64,000 nucleotides of DNA from Theristus sp. LFF4_11 (GCA_030248135.1 JASANC010005099.1:1-64000), one strand, 5' to 3'. Positions 11,821 through 24,316 are shown, numbered from the stretch's first letter. A program made the numbers and translations. The notes: a model not told the origin generated them from the sequence alone.

Positions 11821-12621
11821 AAAATGTCCATGACATGGTAAAAGAGGCCTTACTTATCTTTGGCTTGAAATTTGGGCAATATTCTTGTACCAGCTAGTTG
11901 TTGGCGGTAGTACACCTTCTAAACTTTTGTTCTGGTAAGCCATTCTATGTACGTTTACTAATGAAGAACACTTCATTTCTGCAGCCAGCTAGACTTAGTT
12001 TACGTCAACACTGAACACACACGTACCATTGAACCAGATGTAATTGCAAAATCAACAGGCCCAAACATTTCACACTATTTCACAACGAGTAAACCAATCC
12101 CGAGCCTGCTGCTATCAAGGATCTGCTGTCACGTCAACACAAGCGGTTTCGTACACAAACTGTAATATAATTATTTCGTACACAAACTGTAATATAATAT
12201 TAGTTCATCAATCCATCGCTCGTAACGCATCATCATTCGGCAGACTGCTGCTTAAAATGACACACTCCGCGATAAACTCTTTTGACCAAATTCAAAGGCT
12301 GTTGAGAAATGCGTGGACACCCACAATAAACATAATATCGCACAACCACACGCAACGCAATTGTTGTCGCAACAAAGCTCCCGTGGTCACAAACGATTTG
12401 AAAAAGCGTCGTGAGGAAAAAGCTGTTTAGCTAGTCAGCGGCTGTCTGCGTAACCCGAAGCCAAATTTTGCTCGGCACATGTGCACTGAAACCACGAGAT
12501 GCTTCGATTATCGTGTTTTTAACCAATGGAGTGTCATCATCCCCGTTTTTGCGAGCAGTAATGCTAGTAAAACGTGTACTGTGTGGGAGTGCATATAATC
12601 ATTGGCATATGTTGTACTCAG

Positions 12622-12831
12622 GGTGATGACAGCTTCAGTTACGCAAAAGCCGCGCCTTTGTCTTTGAGAGGCAAACCAGCCAAAGCTTTTCACTTTGTTA
12701 CTCCAGCCCAACTCATTTGTCTAGGCACCGCATTTGAACATAACAACACACAACCTTTTTCTTCACTCTTAACATCGCTATTAGCATTTATCTTCGTCCA
12801 AGCGCTTCGACCCGTCAACAGATTTTTCTGA
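12622..12831 (+). CDS. Possible terminal exon of an unrecognised surface protein
   Basis: After a plausible acceptor (ttgtactcag) an open frame of 69 codons plus stop begins GDDSFSYAKAAPLSLRG and ends with the hydrophobic stretch FSSLLTSLLAFIFVQAL, which could be a GPI-anchor signal. A Cys-bearing open segment upstream (about 12440-12596, with CTETTRCFDYR) could be an earlier exon, but I could not find a convincing join. I do not recognise a family. The region 12044-12430 is also open but contains a perfect 25-26 bp tandem duplication (ttcgtacacaaactgtaata at about 12148 and 12174) and looks non-coding. Confidence 0.25.
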   Translation, partial: GDDSFSYAKAAPLSLRGKPAKAFHFVTPAQLICLGTAFEHNNTQPFSSLLTSLLAFIFVQALRPVNRFF

Positions 12832-13120
12832 ATTTTACGAACTCCTCTCAAACCTGAAAATCAGTTTTTTAGTGCCGTCTAACAACACAAAAACTCATTG
12901 CACTAAACCAACGTGAACGCTTTAACATGGTAGAACATGTTCTTCTACTTAGACTAGCTTAGGCTGTTTTACTATTTCATATTATACATTATTTACCGTT
13001 GCTACAAAATCTAACGCTAAGTTAAACTCAGTACGTCAATAAAAGTATCGTTTTTTTAAAGCTACTCTTCATTTTTCAGCAGTTCCACAAATGTAACAGT
13101 TCCGCTACCGCATTGAAAGA

Positions 13121-13717
13121 ATGTCAAAAAGCATCTTATTGCTCACGTTCATTGGCATTGTAATCGCAGTGCAGCATGAATCAACGCAGTCAAACTCGCG
13201 GCACACTTCGGTACACTGGAAGGTTGAAAAGTTGACGAATAGCGCCGATACTGATGAAATCATTAGTGCGGAAAATATTGCCCATCAAGACACCATCAGC
13301 ACTGCAGCACAAGCTGTCCGAAGTTCTGCAGAAGATTTTGAGGCATACAATGAAACAACGGCAGTAACTGCAGAATCAGAAACGAGGTATCACCAATCAA
13401 GCGCAGTCTCACCAGTAACAACGCAAACAACCACCGCACGGCCTGATCCAGTCGACACAACCATAACGACGACTTCAACAATCTCAAAAACTACTACGTC
13501 ACAAAGTGACGTATACATTCATGTCAACGACACTGATGAACTGATCGATAAAATAATTCAACGCAAAACATTGATACACAAAGGTCCGTCCATTATTACC
13601 GAGTCACAGAAAAGCTACGGCGATCGCGAGAGAATACCTGCCACAGCTTCAACGATGAGTGGCGAAAAAGTGACGTTGTTGTTAGTTGCAGTGATAAGTT
13701 CATTACTTTTCAATTGA
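13121..13717 (+). CDS. Thr/Ser-rich secreted, probably GPI-anchored protein
   Basis: A single-exon frame of 198 codons. It has an N-terminal signal peptide (SILLLTFIGIVIAV), a low-complexity body rich in Thr, Ser and Ala (TTQTTTARPDP, TTITTTSTISKTTTSQSD) suited to O-glycosylation, and a short charged segment (DTDELIDKIIQRKTLIHKG). The C-terminus is hydrophobic (VTLLLVAVISSLLFN) after a small-residue MSGEK stretch, fitting a GPI-attachment signal. No catalytic or binding domain is visible. Mucin-like coat proteins of this kind are common on nematode surfaces, but function here is inference. I found no upstream exon; the ATG is directly followed by the signal peptide. Confidence 0.65.
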   Translation: MSKSILLLTFIGIVIAVQHESTQSNSRHTSVHWKVEKLTNSADTDEIISAENIAHQDTISTAAQAVRSSAEDFEAYNETTAVTAESETRYHQSSAVSPVTTQTTTARPDPVDTTITTTSTISKTTTSQSDVYIHVNDTDELIDKIIQRKTLIHKGPSIITESQKSYGDRERIPATASTMSGEKVTLLLVAVISSLLFN

Positions 13718-13770
13718 AACAGTTTGTCCAGAGTAATCGTTCTCACCGGAGATCACAATTATTCGCCATA

Positions 13771-14590
13771 TCTAAAAATACGGGAGACGCATAAAAAAGG
13801 TAGAATATGGGCTTGTTTAAGCAGTGAGAAACTTGGCTCGACAACTCTTTTCAAGTCTCCGATGTGGTACACACGGATACAAGTACATAAGAGTTATATT
13901 TTTGCGCCGCGTTTGTTTTGCTGAAAAGCGTAAAAAGCTTTTTAAAAAACTTATTTTTTTAATTGTCCTCTCCAATTTGGTCTGAAATCACAACATGTGC
14001 GAAATTCTGTAAACTCTGTGCAAAAAGAGAAAAATCAGAGATTGCAAAACATTGCTGCATGTAGCTTTATCGTTGTAACATGTACGCACGGCTAACAGAA
14101 CAGTACGCACGGCCGTGTACACACCAGCACCAGTGACAAATGGTGTTGTCTTCCGTTGATTTTCACCCTTTTTTTACCAAACTCTTGTGGATTGGTGTGA
14201 GAGTATGAATGTAGGTTAAACCGTCCGTTGCCGCACAGCCGAGCCATTGCCTTTGCCACAGAGGGGACATTGCGTTCGCCAATGCCTCTGCGATACACTT
14301 TCTCCTGGGCAAACCAGTGTTAGCGATCTGAAGTCTGATCGCTGAATTAGTGGTTTTAGTGGTCGCTAAAAGCCTAAAATACCGCAAATGTGAATTTTTC
14401 GTTTTTCTACAAAGTACGAGGGTTGCATGTGCAACCAAAATAATGAATAAACGGCGCAAAAATATGGCTCTTATGTACTTGTATCCGTGTGTACCACATC
14501 GGAGACTTGAAAAGAGTTGTCGAGCCAAGTTTCTCACTGCTTACACAAGCCCATATTCTACCTTTTTTATGCGTCTCCCGCATTTTTAGA
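13771..14590. mobile_element. 820-bp TA-flanked foldback element
   Basis: Left arm 13771-13915 and right arm 14450-14590 are near-perfect inverted copies, starting TCTAAAAATACGGGAGACGC. TA dinucleotides border both ends (13769-13770 and 14591-14592), matching mariner-like target duplication. The centre has no credible coding sequence. It lies immediately downstream of the Thr-rich gene. Confidence 0.8.
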
Positions 14591-14692
14591 TAATATTCTG
14601 ACTTTTACATAAGCCCCGAAGGTCGGACCAAATTCACAATTCGTGGGGCACACATTTTTCTAAACTTTACATTCTGCATCAGCTCACTGAAT

Positions 14693-15200
14693 AACCCCGG
14701 ACAACACAGGTTTTTGTTTTTTGTTTTGGACCAAGTTGACCTATGCTATTTCCACGGCCGATTCGCCCCAAATCGTCACGATTCAGTACCTGCCAGAATT
14801 GCTCACATAAAAATACTGATCGAAAAGCCGTGATCAGCGCAATGAATTACCCTGGACAGCACAGTTTTATTGTTTTTTTTGTTTTTGGACCGATTACGCC
14901 AATTTCCACGGCCGATTCGCCCGAAATCGTCACGATTCAATATGTAGAATGCGCACATAAAAAACTAACCCCAAATTCGTGATCAGCGCATTGAATTACC
15001 CTGGAAAACACAGTTTTCTTGTTTTTCATTTCTGGACCGATTTCGCCAATTTCCACGGCCGATTCGCCTGAAAATCGTCACGATTTTAGTTATTTAACTG
15101 CTATTCTCGTATTTTTTTCAAAAAATAAAAATCAAATTCAAACTCTACGCTGTTGGTTACCCCGGAAACTGTTTGATTTGTCAAATAACGGTTTGTTTCA
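14693..15200. repeat. Tandem repeat, unit about 150 bp, about 3.3 copies
   Basis: Units begin near 14695, 14849, 14998 and 15160 with a variant of CCCTGGACAACACAG. They share TTTCCACGGCCGATTCGCC and AAATCGTCACGATT. Copies differ at several positions, so the array is not recent. Confidence 0.8.
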
Positions 15201-16320
15201 TGCGCAGAAGTCGCAAATACACGTCAAAATACGCGTTTTTTCGTCATTTTGTGCAAAAAGACCAATTTTGAGCCTTGGGAAGCCATGGTAGAAAAAAATA
15301 AATGCGAAATTTGAAAAATTTAAAAAATTTTACCTTAGGAAATGTTTTGTTCATAACAGTCAGAATTTCCTAAGTATCACTGAAACTGCGTACACATTTT
15401 ATGCCATTGTCGAAAAAAGGGGTATAGAAGAATAAGAAACAGCTTGTTCAGAATCAATGAAATGCGCACACAGCGTGTATAGAAGATCACCACGAAAAAA
15501 ATTCTCGTGCACACAGCGTATCTGTGGATTGTCTACCTGTGTGCCGCAGAAAAAATTTTCAGCTCCTTTTATGTTCACAATGCGAGGCACAGTAAGTTTG
15601 GAATTTCTGCGCGAACGACCAATGGGCCATATTATGCCTGCATACGCTGTCCGCTTCGCTCGCGAATGGGCATGATTTCGTGTCAATCGTAGCGTCAGAA
15701 ACTATTGTTTTATTGTTCTTATTGTTGAATTCCGAAATTACAAATTCTGGTGAATATAAGAAACTGAACTTGACAACTGCTCATTGATTTTATTTTCGTT
15801 CGTCATATTTTTTGGAAAAGATTGTTTTACTCTATCGTTGCGTTGGTCAAGAGAAAAGACTGAGAAAGATGCATTGCAAAAAAATAAGGAAAAAAATCAC
15901 AATTTAAATTTAACATCAAGTCTATCGGGAAAAAATTTCGGGCGTTAACGACACCAATGCTACGGCGCTGCATTCCTGAAACAATTTGTGATCTTTATCA
16001 TAGTTTTAGCAAGTTTGGTTGCATATCAGCTTTGTAAACGGTGCCCCGTTAATATCAGTTCGTGCCCCGTTATTGATCAGTGTGTTTGTAACCAGTTTTT
16101 TTCTGTGTCCATTGTGGCGAAAAATGTCCAAAATTGCATTGGATCAGTGGTAACACACGGGCACTCTTGGCTACCAAGTGAATTTCGCCAAAAATCGGGA
16201 GAAACAGCCATATTTTCTTTTGAACAATGCGTATATTTGTTTTTAGGTTCTTTACACCACTAGAGCATAACAAAGAGTCACACATCAGCGAGGATTGCGC
16301 ACGTAAACCTTACTTACATG
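15201..16320. other. Spacer with no recognised gene
   Basis: Open frames at 15457-15675 (+) and overlapping ones on the other strand are somewhat G+C-rich, but they show no family resemblance or splice context. Nothing else stands out. Confidence 0.35.
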
Positions 16321-17096
16321 TAGGGTTGGCATGGTAAAAATACCGGTTTTTACCGGTAAAAAACACGTATTTATACGCGTTTTTTACCAGGGCAAAAATT
16401 GGTGCCTTGAAAAAAACGGGAAAAGACCCGTTTCTGTATTTTTCCGGTTTTTTCATATTTTTCCGTTTTTTTTTCAATTTTCGGACTCTGAGTTTTTATA
16501 TCATTTTTGATGAGAAAATGAGAAAATCTGTGACCAAGAAAAATATGATGACAAAATTGACACTGATGTTTTGAAAGAACTGTTAAGCGAGGTGCAAGAA
16601 TCGGCTGGAGCTGCCAAGCTGGGCTGAAAATTTCAAAAATTCCAAATGTCGCTCAAAATTGTCTTTCTTCCACAATTACTGATTTGTTTTCTTTTTGATC
16701 TGACTCTAAATTCGGTTTAATTGCGTTATTGCAGCAAATTGTGTTCGTCTATTGTGACCAAAGACTGTCCGGTGAAAACGCTGTGGTTTTTTCCTGTGTA
16801 ATTGGTGGAATATAAACGATTGAGCAAAAGGTAATGTTCGATTTATTGCTGACCTTTTGGGTTTTCAAGCCCAAACATAATTTATTTTCTTTGTTGGTGC
16901 ACGATATTTTGAACAAAGCATTCTGAAAGTTGTTTTCACAAAACCTGGTTCAAGTTTAAAGTCGGCTGCAAAAAATATGTGGGTTTTTTCAACTTTTTGC
17001 CTTTCGTTTTTTTTCGGTAAAATTACCGTAATTTTACCGGTAAATATACAGGTTTTTTTACCACGATTTGAAAAAAACGGTATTTTGCCAACCCTA
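16321..17096. mobile_element. hAT-type MITE with 8-bp target duplication
   Basis: Ends read TAGGGTTGGCATGG at the left and GCCAACCCTA at the right, followed inward by inverted ACCGG/CCGGT tracts. Exact 8-bp duplications CTTACATG flank it (16313-16320 and 17097-17104), diagnostic for hAT-family insertion. It is 776 bp, and the interior lacks an intact transposase. Confidence 0.9.
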
Positions 17097-17104
17097 CTTA
17101 CATG

Positions 17105-17906
17105 GGAACACGGAAACACAAAAACCCTTTTTGGTCATTTTTGTCATTTTTGACACATTTGGGGAAGGAAAAATTCTTTACAAACGGGTCAAAACAATAA
17201 TGGGTCACAACTAAGCACCGTTTTGCAACCAGAGATGTAGCCGAACTGGCTACCACTTAATATTTCTTGAATGCCTATAGTTCTCAGTATCAGTAGTAAC
17301 CGGCAACCAGGTGATTTTTAGCCGAAATCGACCAAAAAACCGCCTTTTTTCGTTTGAACGGTGTTGTGTTCTCGTTGGGTCGTTTGAAATTTCCAAGTTA
17401 CTCAAAGTACAACAGAAAGTCAAGTCAGTATGTTTCGAGCAGAATGCGTTGACCCTGGCTGACTAGTTTGGAAAAAAGGGCAAAAAAGCCATTTTTTGTC
17501 AATTTTGTTTGACAGGCTGACGGACAACTTTTTAATAGCAAAAATGAGAAGGGCACAATTTTGGCATCACTGCGAAGCCAATGATCAATGTTCTCTTCTT
17601 TCACGTGGTCACCTCGGATTTGCGTAAAATTCAAAAGCGCAAAAATTGCAATTCGGCGACCATCGGCCAACGCATAAAATGGCCCATAACTCGAGATAGG
17701 GTCAATCTTTGGTCCTAACATTTTGTACGCTCACTTAGGACACTTAGGAGCATCCTTTAAGTCAAAATAATAAGAATGAGATTTCATACCGCTCTTATGC
17801 TTTAGCGGTAACTGAAAACTCGAATGCCAATTACGAATCAACGTTTAAAACCATGAAACTGCCTAACAAGCTCAACTTGACTCACTCAGCTGCTGATCTC
17901 ACCACG
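17105..17906. other. Spacer with no recognised gene
   Basis: Open frames such as 17425-17721 (-) show no similarity I recognise. No RNA gene or transposon end is visible. Confidence 0.35.
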
Positions 17907-18050
17907 TCGAACTCTAAATTATAGTCAATCAGCTGATTGGTTGGTGACCACGTGATGCATACTTTCTGTGCAGGACGACTTCGCCTCCACAGCAATGTCT
18001 GCAGTCTGCACAAAAAGCATGCATCATGGAATACCAACCAATCAGGGAGG
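17907..18050. mobile_element. Small foldback related to the CAGTCGAACTC family
   Basis: The left end has GTCGAACTC, then AATCAGCTGATTGGTTGGTG and GTGATGCATACTTTCTGTGCAG. An inverted counterpart follows at 18010-18048 (CTGCACAAAAAGCATGCATCA then ACCAACCAATCAG). Ends resemble those of the element at 2675-3473. Confidence 0.6.
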
Positions 18051-18654
18051 ATCGGTTATAAAAAGCGCAGTGGAAGAAATACACGAAAGCTAAGTAATAC
18101 AAGTAAACCACCACATACACGATTATATACATATAAAAATCGTATTGGCTGATTGGTCGTTTGAATCAGGTTCAACAAAAAATGAAATTAGAAAACAGTT
18201 TTTTTGGATTTTACAATTTCTCAGAGTTTGGCGTTGTGTCTGTGTGAGCAAGCATTACTACGGAAAATCGTGTCTGCGATTTACCATGCAGACAAAATCA
18301 AAAGCAGCACAACAAAACTCGAAACTCCCTTTTTGCCGAAGAAAAGAACAACGGTGATGGCGACACTGAATCGCGCCCAAATAACTGTTGCTTTCAATTT
18401 TTGTTAGTGAAGATTTTTGCGATGCAGAAAAACCAAAAGCAGCACCCTTTTCTCGTCAATTCATTTTTTTCAAAAACCTTTTTTCGCTTTCATTCTTTTT
18501 TGGAAAATTAAAAAATTTCACAGCAAAAATAAGTTGCTATTTTTCATTCGTCTGCATCTTCGAAGAATGTTGCATTTCAAATTTCTCTTATATTGCACCG
18601 GATTTAGGCAACCAGCAGCCATACATACATAAATATTCGGTCTTACTGTTTGTC

Positions 18655-19057
18655 ACTAAGGTTGGTAAAAAAACCGGTTTTTATATGGCCAGGAAAAACG
18701 GTTTTACTTCTGTTTTAAAACCGTTTTATTTTCCAATTTTTCTCAGCATCTAAAAGTGTCCAGAAGTTGGTCCTTTCAAATTAAAAATCAAAAATACAGT
18801 CAAAATTAGTATCTGAAGCTTGAAGAAAAGTCAATCTCATATCGATATGTATTTTACAAATCCACTTTCACACAGCCCATTTTTTTAGTTTTGCTACCCT
18901 TAATTTTGCGGTATCATCCACCTACCCATAGTTTTGAAGTACCGAAAGTTCGAGAAAATTTTGATGTAGAAAATCGGTTTTTTTATTTTCGCAAAAAACT
19001 GAAAATAAAACCGTTTTTTGAAAAAAAAAACCAGTTTTATTTCCCATGCCGACCCTA
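18655..19057. mobile_element. CCGGTTTT-type MITE (hAT-like ends)
   Basis: The left end TAAGGTTGGTAAAAAAACCGG and right end CCATGCCGACCCTA match the family at 16321-17096, with inverted AACCGGTTTT tracts between. I could not find a clear flanking duplication, so the copy is older or its ends are slightly eroded. Confidence 0.65.
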
Positions 19058-19930
19058 GGTGGAACCGTTGTCTTTTGCTCAATCAGTACAAAAGAAAAAT
19101 TGCAGCACTACAGTTAACCACAATAAGAAAAAACTGAAAAAATACGCACATAAAAAATCAGCAAAAAGTAAAGCTAAGGAAAAATGAACAAAACACTTTT
19201 AAATGTGAACCACTGCAGTGAAAACAGTTGACATGTTCATGGCATAAAGTTCAACGTCATAGCTCAGAGTTCAACCGATTTGAAGGTTTCTCCGTGTCCG
19301 CAAGCAAAAACGTAACGGAGAGTTTGAGCTATTCCATTCCACATGGCAGGTGAAAGAGGAAATGTGAAGTGCAGCAACGAGAAAAACCAAATGACTAAAA
19401 CGTGACGTTCATCATTGTGCCACGAACATCGTCATCAGTACAACCATACTTTGAATGGAAGCAAGGCGGATACATACACTATGGATACTTACATCGGCAA
19501 TTTCGTTGCTTGTGCCATGGAGGCGGAAACAGAAACTGACGACAGAGAACGGGGCGTTGCTGGCAGTCGAGTCGACCAACTGAAACTGCGCAAGCATTCA
19601 TCACGAACGCTGACAAAATACTCAACACACACAAATGTACCTGATCAACATCGTTCCCCTCTCTGCATGTTTCGCTCGTCGTCACCGAACCAGGGCTCGC
19701 GGAATTGGTTTGAGTGGCACAACTACACAACCACTCGACCATCACAAACTAGTTTCATATGAATAAAGGCGAAAAATAAGATGTGATGGTGAAAATCGCT
19801 TGGAAACAAACAAAACCATTTCAGGTAATCAGGCAGCGCATGTGAGCTGGCCAGACTGTAATTCAACAGAAAGCACCGCAGTCACCAACAAATTCAATCA
19901 GTTTTATTCAACCAAGTATGACATATTTTT
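19058..19930. other. Spacer, one long unrecognised open frame
   Basis: An open frame of 115 codons (19415-19762, +) is rich in Thr, Arg and Glu. It has no signal peptide, domain or splice context I can support, and I treat it as chance. Confidence 0.35.
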
Positions 19931-19933
19931 CAA

Positions 19934-20145
19934 ACGTGTCCCACTGAAATGACGTCATGTGCCGCAAAACATGCGCTTGTCGTTCACAGCAAACCAGACT
20001 TTCCGTTTAGCCGATTTCTTCCCGTAAACAAATGGTGAATGTCGAATCAGTCACACCAAACTGAAATTCTAGTGCGTGTACTTTGACAAACCGACGCTTT
20101 TCAAGCAAATGACGCCACTTTAGTCCGGACACGTTTGATTAAATC
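19934..20145. mobile_element. MITE with TGACGTCA palindromes (copy 2)
   Basis: Ends read TTCAAACGTGTCCCACTGAA at the left and TAGTCCGGACACGTTTGA at the right, with ATGACGTCA just inside. This is the same family as 3968-4095, about 85 bp longer in the middle. Confidence 0.6.
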
Positions 20146-20878
20146 CATAATGATGTCACAGAAATTTATTGGTTATTCGTTCAACTATATTGCATTCAGG
20201 CTAAAAAAGACACAACTTTTTCAAGTAAAGACGTCGTAAATCTGAAGTAAAGCACAAAAGACACATAAGCGTTTGGTGAAGACACCCGATTTGATACAAA
20301 CGAGTTTCTTGCAAACGATTCTGTCGTAGCACCTAAAGCACGCACAACAGTCCACACCTGTGAACAAGAATTCACACAATCAAGCTGGAACGCATATTGA
20401 CGTTGAGATCGTTGAAATTTGAGGAAAAAAACGAAAACCCACAAAAACACAAATAAGTACCACGTGAATGTCCAAAAAAAATCCATTCAAGACGCTGAAA
20501 TGGAATATCTATTGAATCCATCCACAAATTAGCAGAGAAAAAAACGCGAGAAAGTAAAGACTAGACCGTAGAAAAGATAGATGAGCCTCCAAAAAATGCG
20601 TGTTGCGCCAAATTGTGAAAAAGAAATTGAAAAAAGCGTTGTTTAAATTTAAAAAACTTATCTCTGAAAAAGTACAGCGTGAAAAATTAGAAGTTAACTG
20701 AAGCAGAGCGCACCAAAAAGACCAAAACACACGAAATGCCAATGGGATCAACTAAAAAAACGCAAGACACAGGACACAAAGAAAGACACACGGTGCAAGT
20801 GTGCCTCACACAAGAAAAGCAAAAAGGTCAAGGCGGCACAAGCATAAAGTGAAATCACGATGCTCACTGAATGTGCAT
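20146..20878. other. Spacer downstream of the Mos-type kinase gene
   Basis: A/T-rich, with poly-A-like stretches and no supported exon. The 3' UTR of the kinase gene on the minus strand presumably lies here. Confidence 0.4.
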
Positions 20879-23800
20879 CTAAAAATGTGCCAGTTTTGTT
20901 TGCGGCTTCGAGAGACGCAGCCATTCGCAGAGGTCACCAGCCGTTGGACGACGCTCGGCAGGCAGCAGCCAACAACGCGAGCCCATACGACCCAAATGGT
21001 GATCGTCATTCGTCAATGAACGGTCGTTCTGATGAACCATCATCAACCATTCAACTCCTCATCACCGCATTCATCAACACCTATACCTTCATCATGTTAC
21101 ATGTAAGGTTGACATGAGAAATAAAACCGGTTTTATTTCCGATTTTTTTGCGCAAAAATAAAAAACCGGTTTTTAGCTAAAACTTTTTGCAAACTTTTGG
21201 TATTATCAATTTTTAGGTTCTGCGACTGAATACATGTGCAGACATAGCAAGGAAACTATTTTGGGGGAATCAATTTTCATATGGCAGTTCAAAGCAGTCC
21301 TATTTAGAGGACTCGGATCACTTTGTCAATTTTGAATTTCCGCGTCATGCAGTTATTTCCGCGTTATTTCTCGAGTTGTGTTGAACTTCTCGAGTTGTGT
21401 TGAGCCATATTCAATGAAATTTCAGACAGTTGTTCAGGAAAGTTCAACTTAGATTTGTGCAAAACTTCAGAGAAATTCATTCACCCACCTGCACACGAAT
21501 GACAGAGCAAAGCACACCAGAAAATACCAGCAAACCAGAATAACGTTGAGGTCCGGTCGGAGCGAACGAGCGACGACAAGAAAGACGATGGTGTGTGCGT
21601 GTTGGTGCGGCTCGAAGAGACGACGTCGCGTGAGCAGCTGCCAACAGAGCAGTCCGTACGCGTAAATGTCACACGCCGCCGACACGCGGTTGCTGCGCAG
21701 TAGCTCCGGCGACTTGTAGATCAGCGTGCCTGAGCGATCGTTCGAATTGCTGCCCCACAATGAACACTCACCCAGGACCTTTCTTTCAAAACGTCCTACG
21801 TGCTTTGTGACACCTGACAACTAAACTCACATTTTTAGGTGTCTTGCAAAAAATTAGGTGTCCGAAAATAAACTGCCCCAAATTGTGTGTCAACAGCACT
21901 GAAAATGCACGAAGCAAATGCATTCAGAGAAGAGAGTCGGATTAGCACCGCAGTTTGATCGGCAGGGCACCTCATCTTCGACGTCAAATTAATTGGAAAT
22001 ATGGTGTTTTGAAACGTTTTCAGGGAGCGAAGAAAATTTTAAGAAAAATAGATTGCGAAACTTCACGATTTTCAGGTGCCTTCTGACATGTGAATCCAAT
22101 TTTTTAGGTGTCATCATTTTTTTGGTCTCTGACACCTATTTGAGTGTAAAGCAACCGTGGAATGACACAGACACTATCTAATCCCAGTGGAGCGAATGAC
22201 AAAGGTGTCTTCAGTGTTGGCAGCTGTTCAGAAATGCTGTGGTCTTTCGGTCGACCAACCAAACACGGCATATTCACACGCAACACCTGAGAGCACAAAA
22301 GCAACTGGTCGGTCGAACAGCACACAAGCAACACAGCAGAGCAGTGCTGCAGCGTCGTCCTACCAGTGGTTGGTTCAGTGACGAACGTGCACGGCGGCGG
22401 CAGCGTGCGTGACGAGCCAAAGTCGGCCAGTTTGCAGTGGTCGTGCGCGTCAGTGAGCAGCACATTCGCTGGCTTCAGGTCGAGATGCAGCAGACGTCGT
22501 GCGTGGCAGTAGCGCAGCGCGTCAGCGAGCTCACGCAGGTGACGATGCCGCCGTGCGTGCGTCAGCTGCTCCCGGGCGTCGTCAAGCACACCCTGCAGGT
22601 TGCGGCTGCCCGCGTATTCGTAGACCACCTGGACGACAGGCAAACAGCTGCGAGAGCTATGCCGTCTGCTACGTTGCGCAACACGTTGCGTGCTTCCAGC
22701 GAACCGCATTTGTCAATGCAAGCACACTCAAATGGCGAATGAAACAGAGCCAAGCGATGCATGCACGTGCACCTGCGTCAGATGCTTGTACGTGTTGAAC
22801 GAGAGTATGCGCACGATGTGCGCGTGGCACAGACGGAACGCGTTCAGCTCCGCTCGAAGACTGTCGCACTTCGATTTGTCGTTGTCGCCTGCAGCAACAT
22901 GAAAACTACTCTCAGAATAAACAACACTTCTGAAGGCAACAAAACGCTCACCGGAACGTCGGTTGTGCAGCTGTTTGATGGCGACCAACTTTCCGTCGTA
23001 ATGTCCAATGAACACCGAGCCAAAACCGCCATGGCCTGCAAGCGGAAGTGACATAGAAGTCACGGAGAAAGAAAGACGTCCGTGCAAAAGCAACGAGTTC
23101 AACTTTGTGTGACCAACCAATTTTGGGTGTACAAACGGGCGACTGTGTGCTGGTGGAGGAAATTGAGGCCAATCGCTGCTGCAGCGAGTTTTTGCCGCTT
23201 CTCGATGGCGAGCGAAAGCAGCCTGACAGAAAATCACAATCTGACCGAGAGAAACACAACACGAGCAGTTGCGATCCGAACACCATGATTACACAAACTG
23301 AACAACGCCTGCGTGAACAGCAAACTTGTCATCTAACGGTTTGGACATTTCTAATAAAAAACTCGATGTTCCTAGTATTCAAAAATTCCCATGCTTGACA
23401 AACGTGTCACAGCGAAGCAAAGCTCTTTCAAAATTGTTTTCCGGGCGACAACTAACAATATCACAAGTCCACAACTGCGGTATGTAAAACAATTCAAAAC
23501 CACTGATTCCAACCAAAAAGCAAAACATGGAATGGAACGTTGCTCTATTAATTGGATTGTTATGGATTACCAAAGCAATTCAAAGAACGTTCGTACCAGT
23601 GGCGAGCACCGAGTTTGTCTGCGGCGTCGTTGATGAAGTCGGTGTTTTGTCGGAATACAGCAGACGACGCTTCATGTTGTATTCTTCAACGCGACCGGGG
23701 CTCGTCAGTACTGCGTCAGAACCAAAATCCAAACTGGATGCACTCGGCTGCAAAAAATTGCAATTCATTCATTAATTTCATCGTTATTTGGGTAAGGAAA

Positions 23801-24316
23801 AATGAAAAACAGAACAGCAGAGGCGGAACGAACGTAAACGGGTGAGTTTCGCAGCTGCGACGAGGACGAGGCGTTGCTGTCGGTGTGTTGCAGTGGCGTG
23901 TGCTCACTGTGCTTGTGTGTCGGTGGTCGACTGTGCTTGTCACATGACTCTGCCTGTTGTAACGCGTGCATGTAGCTGTAGCTGCTGGCACGCGCTCGAA
24001 AAACGAAACGTGACGCAGCCATTGGCGTGCGCAACTGACGGCCAGTCAATGTTGAGTGAGCGTTGCTGTTGGTGGCACCATGCGACGGTGATGTCTGCAC
24101 CCCAAACAGTTTGTGTTGTTCCACTGGACAGCCGCTAACCCATACGTGCTCGTCAACATTGCTGACATCAAGTGCAAAGTCATTGTCATTGTTGTTGTTG
24201 TCGCAGAGTCTCGATTTCGGCGACAAAGAACGATGTGGTGAAAAGAGAGGCACTGACGCCAACCGACTCAGCGATCGAATTGGTGACGCGATTCGTTGCA
24301 TCACTGGAGAGCTCAT
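20879..24316 (-). CDS. mos: Mos-type serine/threonine kinase
   Basis: Five kinase exons join in phase: 22952-23035, 22773-22888, 22364-22628, 21545-21729, 20879-21028. They show GHGGFGSV (nucleotide loop), VAIKQL (catalytic Lys), LRAELNAFRLCHAHIVRI (helix C; close to the Mos signature AELN.aRL.H..IVRv), HLDLKPANVLL (catalytic loop with the HLD typical of Mos), KLADFGSS, GTLIYKSPELL, DIYAYGLLCWQL, SLRPDL and RCWLLPAERRPT. Upstream, an exon ending near 23118 encodes RCSSDWPQF, like the Mos W.SIDWEQ block. Candidate N-terminal exons lie at about 23575-23733 and 23845-24316 (start MSSPVMQ, Ser/Pro-rich); these joins are tentative. Mos activates MEK/MAPK in oocytes and supports meiotic arrest. Raf or other TKL kinases are the alternatives, but these signatures favour Mos. 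Confidence 0.82.

Noticed and set aside
12044..12430. Open frame of 128 codons
   Set aside because: It spans a perfect 25-26 bp non-triplet tandem duplication and has no recognisable domain.
19415..19762. Thr/Arg-rich open frame of 115 codons
   Set aside because: No signal peptide, domain, splice context or family resemblance, and the opposite strand is equally open.
22104..22709. One long minus-strand frame of 201 codons taken as a single gene
   Set aside because: Only its first part is the catalytic exon of the Mos-type kinase; after the donor at 22363 the frame reads intron.
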